A stretch of DNA of 64,000 bases from Apostichopus japonicus (Eukaryota; Echinodermata; Holothuroidea; Aspidochirotida; Stichopodidae), in assembly GCF_037975245.1 (NCBI RefSeq), contig NC_092570.1, positions 2,747,501 through 2,811,500 of the forward strand. Reading direction: 5' to 3'. Shown in pieces: positions 14,301-24,732 of this stretch. A program made the translations under genes and the position numbers. Under the pieces are notes generated by a model. The model searched no databases. It had not been told where the DNA came from and was given only the letters and a program-made list of their open reading frames with translations. The number at the start of each line of letters is the position of its first letter. Positions within the stretch are counted from its first letter, which is position 1.

Positions 14301-17300
14301 GAACGACCTGGCTCTCCATACTCCCTGACAACACTTTCTTGTTTATATATCAGGAAGAAAGAAAAACACTTAGAAATATTTATCACAATATTTTATTTCC
14401 TATTTTACAACTAAGAGTCGCTGACCTTCAACATACATGTATGAGGACCAAATGAATGATTTTAAGTACATTTGACAGTTAAGTATATGGATCAAACTTT
14501 CTTAACGGTGCATTTTCTTCCGTGCAGATCAAAAGGAAATCAACCCCTGATTCCAGGCACGATGAAAGATCAGAGAATAAATCAATTATTTAATTTACAA
14601 ATTATCAAATTTAAAAAAATTTATCAAATTTGAAAAAATTCCAAAGTTGCTACTTTTGTTTCTTTTATTGAATGCACAATCTCTGTAGTCCAATACATAT
14701 AGAGTATGAATCCATATATATCCTTTTTTATATAACATGCGTTACTTTTTCACTATCGTCTGTTAGTACCTTTATACATTAAAAAGGTTTGGGGACTCTT
14801 GAAAAAAAAGGCTTAATTGGCAGTGTTAATAGAAACAAGGCTCTGAGCTGTAATCACTAATGGAAAATGATGGCATTAGATCAGCAAATTTTCTTTTCTC
14901 ACATATTAATTCTTAGATAAAATAGTAAAACGTCTTGACTTCCATATTTCGGCATTTGGTTTTGAAGCGTGAATATGATGGGACATTCTTGGAGAATAAT
15001 CTTTTTATAACAATGACAAATACAACTGCCTGGATATAAATAATGTTTACTGAATTTCCTACCAGCATTTTTGCAAAGTCCTTGTTTTCTGAGAGGAATC
15101 CATACCCTGGGTGAACCTGCAGAAGATGGTAACATGCAATTACGTAGAGTATCACTTTAGTTTACTTTAATTTGTAAAGGTCTCAAACTGCATCACAAGG
15201 AATTATCAACCCTTAGTTATTTAATACCAAACATTTCCTCATAAAGTTATATATACATCTTAAATTGGTCATTTTCATTGTAGAATGGTGAAATATTAAA
15301 TACTAAAAAAAAACAAAAACAAAAACAAAAAGATTTTGTTAAAATTAGCAATATAACAGAACAGACAAGACAAGGCTATTAAATTTCATACTATGGACAG
15401 ATATCAGCAGAAATCTTTTACTTTGAAGGTTAAAAATTGGTCGACTTACAGCCTGAGCGCCTGTTTGTTTGATAGCCTTCATGACATTTTCCATCTTGTT
15501 ATAACTTTCCCCTGTTGGTGGTGGACCGACACAGACTGCCTCATCTGCCATTTCAACATGCAGCTGCAAATAAGAGTAGATAGAGCCCTGACTGTATAGT
15601 CTGGATAAGGGATTTGGAATGAACGTGAGCAATTAATGCTTTAAACTTAAACCATAATGTCAACAGTTTGAATCCCCTTCAAGTGAAACCTTTCTTTCCT
15701 TTCTCCAGTTTGCGTGATTTGACTGAAGTAGCAGGTAAAAGGTTTCCAGCCATTTCCCCCCCAGATTTGTTATATTTTCTTTAAGCTTTAATTAATACCA
15801 AAAGATAGTTCGCAAATATAAGTGAAACCTTTCTTTCCATTCACCAATTTTAAACATTTCTTGCATGATTTGACTGAAGTATAGTGAGCGGGTTTAAGGT
15901 TTTTAGAAATGTTTTAATTTTCAGATACATTAAGTTTTCTCTAAGCTTGAGAATTATGCCACCAGATTTTTCACAAATTTAATTCAAAATGTTCAGCTTT
16001 TAATCTTTAAAAGTCTCAATAACAATTTAACTATCTGTTTTTTATGTATTGAAGGAATAAAACACATGCTAAAATACCTCATATAATGTTTAACTACTGG
16101 CATGATGAACATTTAAAATATCTTTCCCTCACCAATACATCCTAATTCAATATGAAGAGCATTGTTAACTAATATTTCTTAAACTCACTCATAATCAACT
16201 ATAGTAACTACTACTGTAAATTGTTTTGAGATAATCTTTTCTGGTAAATTCTGGTATTAACAAGAGGATCAAACATGCCTGACAAAAGCTAACAAGAAGA
16301 GCAAAAAGAAATAAAAGCCAGAATGGCTTGGTGGAGTGAATTGATCACAACCCTGTCTACTGAAATAAACCTGCTAAACCCTGTCAACAGAACTGTCATA
16401 AAAATGGCATACAAGACGAATGCCTTTGTGTGATCTAGTACTAGGTTTCCAAACAATGAGCAAAAATTCAGTGACAGTAGCTATAATATTAAGGTAAATC
16501 ACTGACTTTGCAAAACAATTTTATTCCAACTTTAAACAAAGTTTCTAAAGTAGCAAATAGAAAAAAGGGTGCTCGATTAAAGTATGGAGCCAAACATGGT
16601 AAGGAAAAAATAAATGGAAGGAGGAAAAGGTAGAATAACTAGTGGTACCATAAAGACTATACCAGGGTGACAAAAACACAAACCAGACTACAGAGTGTTG
16701 GAGTGAGAAGAAACAGAATATATACTGCAGTATCAGAAATCTTACCGATTGTGCATCTGCCTCGCTGTAAATGGCGACAGATTTGATGCCCATCTCCCGA
16801 CATGTCTTCATGACACGGCAGGCAATTTCTCCTCTGTTCGCGATGAGAATCTTGTCAAATTTCTGCAGTAAGAAAAGGTATATAAGCAGTTATTTTCAAA
16901 TGTCAAATAATGAAGTCCTTTCGAAAAATATAAACACATGAAGACTGTACACAAAAGAAAAATCTTACCTCTTCATTTGGGTCAAATGTTGTTGTGGTAT
17001 AGATTGAGTAAAGCCTTGCTTTTGAGTGGCCAGCCGAGAGATATGGTACCACCTGTAAATCAAGAATAAAAGAAAGCAGTTGAGATATTAGGTTGACAGG
17101 TCTGCTGCACCAGACGTGCAGCCTCAATAATTATGTTACAACTGACAAGCTGAAAAAAGGCTTATATAGGTTGAATTTCCCACCAGTCATGGACAGGACT
17201 TTTTCCTACAGCGGCAACTAGGTGAGTACTGTTTTTGTTAGTAATGATATAATATGATGTATGTTTATTGGAATAAACAGACAAACTGAAAAGAAGTTCG

Positions 17301-18194
17301 AAAGGATCACATTGTTTCTATTAGCCTAAAAATTCATACCAACCTAACTTTTTGTATTTGAATACTGTAATTTAAGTCACAGATAGCTATCCCCTCCCTC
17401 CCTTGGATGTGCATACATATTGTGATAGGATACATCAGACTGAGTAAACCTACTGAGTATACTGCTGCACACATTAAACAAGTTCTCTGTTTTCAGTCAG
17501 AAATTAAAGATTAACACACGGTTTGTATGGCAGAAGTACTAATGGCAGAAACTAATTGGGGCAGAAACTAACATGTCTTAAATACTATGTATCCTTAGAA
17601 CCTTTTCCTTTTTCTCTACGTTAATAATGTAACACTTTGTGCCTTGACGAAGAATTACAGCTTAATTAAACAATACCCCACAACTCTTGAAGTCACAGAT
17701 AATGACCAGAAGTGCCTATATTTAGTATACAATGTATTTTTGTTTTCAGAAAGTCCTGTGTGTGAGTTGCAGGGTATTCTGCAATTTCTATGGCCTTATT
17801 TGGAGCTATGATGGAAACAGAGATAATGCCTAGCATAGGCCTATGCAGTGTGTAGCCTATTGTTTGTTCAGTTTACCACAGAAATATTTCTGATAATTCC
17901 GAATGACACTTAGACGAGTCTTCGCGGAACTCGTCACCTATAATATATAGTGCACACAGGTGTAACTACGTACAGTTAAGCCAGTCAGAAATGAACACAA
18001 TGATGTGTTAACACGTAGGCTAGGCCTATATCAGTGAGAGAACACGTTAGGACATGACACCGAGAGTCCTCCACATATTTGAAACAGATTAAATATTGGA
18101 CAAAAACATGTGGGGAACAACATGTCACCTTTGCCATCAGCAAATTGCGATGGAACCCTCTCGTCAGAGACGAGGAACACCCTCTAACAGCCAT
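2342..18194 (-). CDS. PCCA: propionyl-CoA carboxylase alpha subunit, mitochondrial, complete (21 exons, 717 aa)
   Basis: Biotin-dependent carboxylase subunit that carboxylates biotin with ATP and bicarbonate; with the beta subunit it makes methylmalonyl-CoA in the mitochondrial matrix. Coding exons 5' to 3': 18129-18194, 16969-17052, 16746-16862, 15450-15563, 15063-15116, 13684-13852, 13219-13297, 12504-12606, 12171-12265, 11693-11775, 10866-10933, 10071-10214, 9532-9675, 9098-9173, 8177-8287, 7759-7861, 6955-7057, 6241-6339, 4226-4420, 3589-3666, 2342-2410. All have GT/AG borders and the phases join to 2154 bp, close to the usual ~728 aa. The N-terminus ([14 protein letters not shown]) looks like a mitochondrial presequence. 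The biotin carboxylase domain starts at [14 protein letters not shown] (about residue 51). The glycine-rich ATP loop SAGGGGKG is at 210-217, the signature [12 protein letters not shown] at 336-347, and the biotinyl motif EAMKM near 680-684. The BT linker (residues ~500-610) is the most diverged part; the acceptor of exon 17 was chosen by phase and an MP match. An in-frame ATG at 18300-18302 would add 36 residues; I preferred the presequence-like start. Confidence 0.95.
3131..3445 (+). mobile_element. tRNA-derived SINE with AT tail, in PCCA intron 20
   Basis: The left part resembles a tRNA gene: an A-box-like stretch near 3138-3160 and a B box GGTTCGATTCC at 3185-3195. The 3' part has the pair of GCGCT motifs typical of a widespread aquatic SINE tail: TAAAGCGCTTTGAGACC near 3377-3393 and GGTATAAAGCGCTATATA at 3401-3418, followed by a TA-rich tail. 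It is in the opposite orientation to PCCA transcription. The exact ends are approximate. Confidence 0.75.
3589..3666 (-). CDS. PCCA: PCCA exon 20: biotin attachment exon
   Basis: Phase-0 exon of 26 codons encoding the biotinyl hairpin. It contains VVEAMKML; the lysine that receives biotin is encoded by 3625-3627 (minus strand) and is residue 683 of the 717-residue model, 34 residues from the C-terminus, as in the human protein. The exon is followed by a short last exon (2342-2410) reading [16 protein letters not shown] and ending in a TGA. Confidence 0.95.
4561..5472. mobile_element. 912-bp non-autonomous element with CAGGG termini, in PCCA intron 18
   Basis: Left end CAGGGCTCAA and right end TTTGAACCCTG form imperfect terminal inverted repeats. 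Flanks share TTGAT. Inside, several GGTTGTCC / GGACAACC palindromic motifs lie near both ends (4585-4650 and 5380-5460). No transposase reading frame is seen. CAGGG termini suggest a hAT-type non-autonomous transposon, but the target duplication is imperfect. Confidence 0.55.
9237..9531 (-). repeat. local tandem duplication in PCCA intron 13 carrying a copy of the exon 13 end
   Basis: The intron between exons 13 and 14 contains a direct copy, offset 168 bp, of the last ~65 bp of exon 13 plus its splice donor (copy at 9364-9428; original 9532-9596). A shorter third fragment lies near 9237-9262. Between copies there are repeats of an ACACTATCCACACTGTCC-like unit. The exon-derived copy differs from the original by one silent change. 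Confidence 0.85.
10940..11640. repeat. minisatellite in PCCA intron 10
   Basis: Degenerate tandem repeats built of phrases such as CAATGAATACATAGTGAACC and TAAACCTTAAACATTG; unit lengths vary, roughly 30-45 bp, with higher-order copies. It fills most of the intron between exons 10 and 11. No coding signal is seen. Confidence 0.85.
12752..12910. repeat. three-copy ~50-bp tandem repeat in PCCA intron 7
   Basis: Three imperfect copies of a unit containing TGGTTTCAATCCTCT, AATCACACCTGGT and TTTACTTATTCT, beginning near 12752, 12802 and 12852. It accounts for the open frames seen across this stretch. Confidence 0.8.
13443..13647. mobile_element. 205-bp hAT-like miniature element in PCCA intron 6
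   Basis: It starts CAGGGACGTCGCTAG and ends CTTAGCTACGTCCCTG, imperfect terminal inverted repeats. It is flanked by near-identical 8-bp sequences, CTGACATG before and CTGACAAG after, as expected for hAT target-site duplication. The interior has long G and C runs and no open frame. Confidence 0.75.
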
Positions 18195-18562
18195 TTTCAG
18201 TTGCAATGTAGTGGCAGTGGGATGGGTCCCGTAAATAGCATGTGTTGTCAATCCTAAAGATGTCAATTTTGAATTGAAGTTAGTTCGTTGAAAACATACC
18301 AAAATTCAACTCGGGAAGTAAGTGACGAGGACGCAATAACTTATTAATAAGTCCAACGATATCAAATGAATATTGGGGTCGGAAGAGATCGAAGGAATAG
18401 GAAGGGGATTGGGGGGGGGGGGGGTTGTTACTCTGAATCTAGGAGGTGAGTAGCAGGCTTGTAAACAGCACTGTCGGTTGGGGAGGGTGAAGATGACAGT
18501 CCCGATTTCATGTTTCAATTTTTGACGATATATTGTAAAAACATACTAATCTGTGTTCTATT
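18195..18562. other. PCCA 5' flank
   Basis: Region upstream of the chosen PCCA start. No clear TATA box was found. An in-frame upstream ATG at 18300-18302 and a 12-base G run near 18413-18424 are present. The PCCA transcription start is presumably here but cannot be fixed from sequence alone. Confidence 0.35.
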
Positions 18563-19480
18563 TTGACTGGCTAAACAGCAAGCAACCTTAATTACTCCCG
18601 GAAGTTGATCATAATTAATATTTAGGTGGTCTGTGATAGCATTATCGAACATGTTTTTGCTTAGGTCTTAATGTTCTCTGTATGATTAAAATTCATCACT
18701 ATGCATCTGATCAGTCTTTGTGACTTCCTCTGTCAGTGGATAGATGATGCATACGTCATAAAATGATAGAAAAAAGAAAGACTTTTTCAACTTAATTGAT
18801 ATCACTACGTACTAGCCTGTTTCCACATATGCTTTCATGACAACAACAAAAATCAACAATTGTTTTTTAAATTGTTTTATATCCAACGCAGAACACACCT
18901 ACAATGACATGTTTTCGACTACATAACTTCCATATGCGACTATGAATTGCATGATGATTACCTAAGTATAGTGCAGAAATTTCCAGCTATTTTGGCCAAC
19001 GATAGACATTAGCCAGAGGACCATTTCGTCTTGGCGTCTACTGTCATTACAAGCGCTGCAGATAACAAGATATTTCCTCACAGCAGTTGATTGATGGATG
19101 GTAACCTTGGGGTCAGCTACAAGTTTGTTCACAGAACAAGGGTTGGATCGAGCGACCTATTAATTGTACAGTTTCTTACACATAACTCAACGGCTGATGT
19201 AATATTCAGTTCCCAGTACGTTAAAAACTACTACACATACAGTAGGCATATGTGTAACTCTAACACAAACAGCGATAGAGCAGGATCAGTTATAACAACT
19301 GTCTTTTCAAGAAACTCTACCAGATAGAAATCACCAGTCGATACATTGTCCATAAGTTCTCTAAAGGAAGAACTGTATATTTTCAATATCAGTGAATTTC
19401 GCAACAAAAGGAATGTAACTTTGCGGTGAGCATTGTGAGCAACTTGTACGTATATCGTGTGATGTCAACCGGGTAAGGAT
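18563..19480. repeat. ~915-bp direct repeat, copy 1
   Basis: This segment recurs in the same orientation at 23255-24164 with substitutions and small indels. Shared landmarks include TTTAGGTGGTCT/ATAGGTGGTCTC, GATAGCATTAT, CATCACTATGCATCTGATCA, CATAAAATGATAGAAAAAAG and the closing GTCAACCGGGTAAGGATT. It holds no conserved reading frame: the frame open in copy 1 at 19091-19327 is broken by indels in copy 2. Confidence 0.85.
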
Positions 19481-19902
19481 TGTTATTTTAAGTTTATGCT
19501 TAGCGGTTTGACAAATATCATGTATAAGAATGTGATCAACGGACTTCCCTTTCCTCTTTTAAGTGGATAAGAGGTTTCCTACTTCCACTTATGACTTATC
19601 AGTATTCAGAAGGGTAATACTGTTGCCATTACCACGTACGTTATGTGGTATGATGTTCTGTACTTGACTTCAGTACGCATTTTCCCCAGTTGCTATATTA
19701 GTCAAGTGATTCCATATAAACTTCTATAACTTGTAGATAATACTGTTGTTGGTTTATCCTTGAAATATCCCGGAACATGCGCAAATGGGTGGGGACGGCC
19801 AATATGCCATAGATGGTTCAGTCGGCAGAGTTTTACAGTCATCTGAGGAAGATTTAGACAACTGCTACGGGTGTATACAGCACCAAAATGAAGAGTATTA
19901 TT

Positions 19903-22154
19903 GGTTCCTTGCTTTAGCAAAAGGAACCTATGCAGTCAGGTTGGCGTGTGTGTGTATGCGTGTATGCATGTATGTATGTGTGTGTGTGTCTGTGACACTT
20001 GCTTGGGTACGCTGTATCTCAATAAGGGAATGTTGGATTGAGGCCAAACTTGGACTATAGATCCGCCATATAGAGAAGGTGTGCCCTATTGTTTTTGGTG
20101 CCCACAAAGGTCACCAAAGGTCAGTTATGGTCCAAAAACCGAAAATATTAAAACTGCCATAACTCCCAGTGCAAATGTGTGACAAGATTGATATTTTGGG
20201 ACAAGTTGTGAACTGGTTAGGGGAGCATTTTCAAACTTAACGGTCATGTGATCCGAGATCACCAAAGGTCAATTAATGATAAAAAACTAGTATTTTTGCG
20301 ATAACTTGAGAACGAAATGTCCGTTAGGGTTGGGAGTTGCTTCAATGCTATCCAATTGTCGACCCGCAACTGCATGGGTGACCCTTGACCTCAATTTGAC
20401 CTCTGGTGACCTTTACGTGTTTTGGGGGATTTTTACAGTTTTGATGCTATTTTCAGATGTCAAAGGTACCTTTTGATCATAAATGTCAATAGGTTGACCC
20501 CGTGTGACCTTTATGTGCGAAGTTATATGGGGTCAAAGTTTTTCGGTCGGAGTTAGGATGGTTGTACAGACTTTTCGTTTTGTTTTTTGGAATCAGGAGA
20601 TTAAACTACATCTGAAACCAAGGTCAAAAGGTCAAAGGTCACATTAGAAAAATGTGCTTATTTTGGGAGGAAACGAGCAAAAAAGAAAATGTTTGGTTTT
20701 GATGCTAGATTTGGATATCAAAGGTACCTTCCGATCAAAAATGTCAATTGGTTGACACCCGTGTGACCTTCGTGTGCGAAGTTATACGAGGTCAAAGTTA
20801 ATTTTCACACATTTAATGCAACAACTCCCAGTTCCAAAGTGTGACATGGTTGATATTTTTGGACAAGTTGCAAATGGTATAGGGAAATATTTTCAAACTT
20901 AACGGTCATGTGATCCGAGGTCACCAAAGGTCAATTAATGTCAAAAAAACTAGTATTTTGGGGGTAGAAAATGGGCAAAGAAAAAAATGTTTGAATTTTT
21001 ATAGTTTGATGCTCTAATTTAGGTCTCATCAATCAAAAATGTCAATAAGTTGACCTTCGGGTGACCTTTGTATGTTAAGTTATATGAGGTCAAAGTTAAT
21101 TTTCAGACATTTAGTGTAATAACTCCCAGTGACAAGGTGTTACACAGTTGATATTTTGAGACAAGTTGCAAATGGTATAGGGGAATATTTTCAAACTTAA
21201 GGGTCATGTGATCCGAGGTCACCAAAGGTCAATTAATGATAAAAAAACTAGTATTTTTGCGATAACTTGAGAACAAATTGTCCGTTAGGGTTGGGAGTTG
21301 CTTCAATGTAATCCAATTGTCGACCCGCATCTGGGTGACCCTTGACCTCAATTTGACCTCTGGTGACCTTTTCGTGTTTTGTGGATTTTTACAGTTTTGA
21401 TGCTATTTTCAGATGTTAAAGGTACCTTCTGATCATAAATGTCAATGGGTTGACCCCCATGTGACCTTCGTGTGCGAAGTTATATGAGGTCAAAGTTAAT
21501 TTTCACACATTTAATGCAATTTACTCCCAGTGCCAAGGTGTGACAAGGTTTATTTTTTTGGACAAGTTGCAAATGGTATAGGGGAATATTTTCAAACTTA
21601 ACGGTCATGTGTTCCAACGTCACCAAAGGTCAGCTAATGTTAAAAAAGTAGTATTTTGGGGGGAGAAAATGGGCAAAGAAAAAATGTTTGAATTTTTACA
21701 GTCATGCTCTATTTAGGTCTCACCGATCAAAAATGTCAATTGGTTGACCTTCGGGTGACCTTTGTGTGTGAAGTTATGTATAGAAGTTCCCAAATTATTT
21801 TTTTTTAATTTAATGCAATGCCAAGGTGTGACATGGTTGATATTTTGGGACAAGTTGTGAACGGGTGGTGGAACATTTTGAAACTTAAAGGTAATGTCAT
21901 CTGAGGTCACCAATGTTATCATATCTGTTGACACGCTTGTAGGTCTCTTATATTTCTAACATTTTCGACGCCATATTTAGATCTCAAAAGTGCCTTTTGA
22001 TCCAAAATCCGATCACATTTTGGGATCACAAAAGTGTTGGCTATAGTGTTGGTTACTTTATGGGAACATGTAGGACCACAATTACTTGGACTATTTGAGC
22101 CCAATCTTGCTTGATAATATTATGTGTATTGTCATATACCCCAAGCAAGGAACC
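19903..22154. repeat. long-period repeat array bounded by inverted GGTTCCTTGCTT
   Basis: The block starts with GGTTCCTTGCTT (19903-19914) and ends with its reverse complement AAGCAAGGAACC (22143-22154). Between them lies an imperfect tandem array. A long section beginning TAGTATTTTTGCGATAACTT is present near 20288 and 21250 (period ~961 bp). Shorter internal repeats carry TGTGACCTTCGTGTGCGAAG and GGTCACCAAAGGTCAATTAA. Many AGGTCA/TGACCT hexamers occur. No protein-coding exon is supported; no target duplication is clear, so it is called a repeat and only possibly a transposon. Confidence 0.7.
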
Positions 22155-23254
22155 ACAGTGCCCTTGGGCTCTTGTTAGATATTGCTTTAGAGGTAATTAA
22201 AGTCCAACACATAATAAATATGCATAAGAACGTACAAGTTGACCTCTAAATATTGTTGTTTATTTTTTTTTTCTGGTGCAGGACGCCATACCCCTTACAT
22301 GGGAGTCGATTTCTACGTCCCGTAGGTTGCAACCTTCCTATATAAGCAAAAAAAATCTTGTCATCACCTGTGGTCCTTGCATATAGATTCAGGCATTATC
22401 TGAATCTAATTGGGATTCCTGATTATACGCAGTTGTGTCGGCAATCGGCATTGACCGATAAGGTTCTATCTGGAAATCGTTGAACAGCTTTAGTAAATTT
22501 AGGCTTTTCCTGTATATTTCCCTTGAGGTCTTTTTACTCCATAGTGTCCAACTTCATCTAATATGAGCTAAAAAATTGATCACGGAACAGCCTGAGTTAG
22601 ATTGTTAGGTAACTAGTCGAGAGTTCAATCGTATATTATTCATCGCCGACATAGTGAACACGAAAGCCATAATGTTTATTTTGCTGCAATATGAAACCAT
22701 CACCTTTCACAAAAACCGTTCTGATGTCACAAGAGTATCATTCGGATCTGCGAACGGGCGATGGTTTGTAAAAGTTTTGTGTCAGTAAGTGCAAGACCTC
22801 AATTAGATCCTTGGGGTCTTAGAGGTTATCTGAGGTCAACGAAGGTCAAACTCGGAAACCAATAAATCATAGCCATAATCTAATGCTAAATTTCGGCAAT
22901 TGACTCTGGCACGGAACAAAAGGGCAGGAAAGAGCTATCTATTTTGAACCTCTTATTCACGATGCATGTGGTGAACAAGATCAAGTTTTCAGTAAACAAC
23001 AATTGCTAAAATAAAGGACACCTTGAGATGGAGTGTCAGATAACAATTTGTCTTCCCTGAGGCTAAAGCGACACATTTAATGCACTCGTCAAATAATTGT
23101 CAGCCACTGGAAAAGCAGCAATGTACAATCGTTTCATTAAAAGGGTTATTCTCAGCGGTGGCAGATAATTAATGTTATGTCTGTCATGAAGAGAGAAATA
23201 TGACTGTCGTGTGTCTAACTTGAGGTATGCATGGTAAATTGGGTAAGCTATATC
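22155..23254. other. gene-poor spacer
   Basis: No exon, RNA gene or array was recognised between the AGGTCA-rich block and the second 915-bp repeat. A few isolated AGGTCA-type hexamers continue here (near 22820-22850). Confidence 0.5.
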
Positions 23255-24164
23255 GTGACTGGCTTAACAACGAGCAAACATTTATTACTCCAGTAAGTTA
23301 ATCATAATATAGGTGGTCTCTGATAGCATTATGGAACATGTTTCTGCTGAGGTTTTAATATCATTTTCATTGTGTGTTTAGAATTTCATCACTATGCATC
23401 TGATCAGTATTTGTGAGAAAATTATGTTCCTCTGTCAGTGGATAGACCATACATACGTCATAAAATGATAGAAAAAAGAAAGACATTTGCAACTTAATTA
23501 ATATCATTACATACTTGGCTGTTTCCAGATATGTTTGGATGACAACGACAAAAATCAACAATTCTTTTAAAAAAAAGTTTAATATCCAACGCAGAAACAC
23601 CTAGAATGACATGGTGTCGACTATATAATCCATTTGCGACTATGAATTGCATGATGTTAACTAAGTAAAACGCAGAAATTTCCAGTTATTTTGGCAAACG
23701 ATAGACATTAGCCAGAGGACCATTTCGTCTTGGTGTCATTGCAAGCGCTGCAGATAACAAGATATTTCCTCACCGCAGTTGATTGATGGATGGTTGTACA
23801 GCCGTCCATAACCTTGGGGTCAGCTACAAGTTTGTTCACAGAACAAGGAACTTTTGAAACATAAAGCAACGGCCGCTGCTGTATTCAGTTCCCAGTACGT
23901 TACAACTACTACACATAGGCCTACTCTGTATGTCAAACCAGAGAGGGACGTGCTCTAACAGTACCAACGATAGAGATATTACAACAGTCCTTTCAAGAAA
24001 CTCTACCAGATAGAAATCACCAGTAGACACATTGTCCATAAGTTCTCAAAAGGAAGAACTGGATATTTTCAATGTCAGTGAACTTCGCAAACAAAGGAAA
24101 TTGTAACTTTGCCGTGAGCATTGTCAGTGAACTTGTATTGTGTGTTGTCAACCGGGTAAGGATT
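23255..24164. repeat. ~915-bp direct repeat, copy 2
   Basis: Second copy of the segment at 18563-19480, about 4.7 kb downstream in the same orientation. It ends ~570 bp before the zinc-finger start with GTCAACCGGGTAAGGATT, which contains a strong splice-donor-like GGGTAAGG also present at the end of copy 1. Confidence 0.85.
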
Positions 24165-24327
24165 TTGGGTTTCGATGATAATCGTAACCAATTCAAAAAC
24201 CTTGTAAACGTGATATCTCCAGTAAGAAAGCATGATTACTTTTCATTCTTAATATGTTGATGCATTATAGTAAGTAGAAGAATCTTATGAAATGAATCTT
24301 ATCAAATATGTAAACACCATATCTCAC

Positions 24328-24429
<102 letters not shown>

Positions 24430-24732
24430 TGTCTGATGGCGTGTGTTGGAAAGTTAAGAATATCCACAAGAAAAAAATGGAAAAAAATGATACTTTCATT
24501 TCCAACTTTATTACTTAGAACGTTAAATAGGTAACAAAATATTTCTAGCGTTTACACGGCTCTTCTTCAGTTGTACTAATGAAATGGAAGAAACTAGACT
24601 AGTATTTTCTTCATTTTTTTTCTTGTGGATATATATATATATATATATACATTTCAGTCATTTTCTAATTTAGCGACATGTTTTATTTTTTGTTCTTTTA
24701 TGAAAGGAGTAAACTGAAAACATACTGGAGAG

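Noticed and set aside
18195-18302. In-frame upstream ATG extending PCCA by 36 residues
   Set aside because: The downstream start gives a typical Arg/Ser-rich presequence and a total length close to the family; the extension has no presequence-like character.
19785-20060. 91-codon frame starting MGGDGQYAIDG
   Set aside because: The frame runs into the GTGTGT-rich start of the repeat array and has no splice-bounded or family-like structure; no support for a gene.
18563-24164. LTR retrotransposon with 915-bp LTRs
   Set aside because: Direct repeats fit, but no TG...CA ends, primer-binding site, polypurine tract or gag-pol frames were seen between them.
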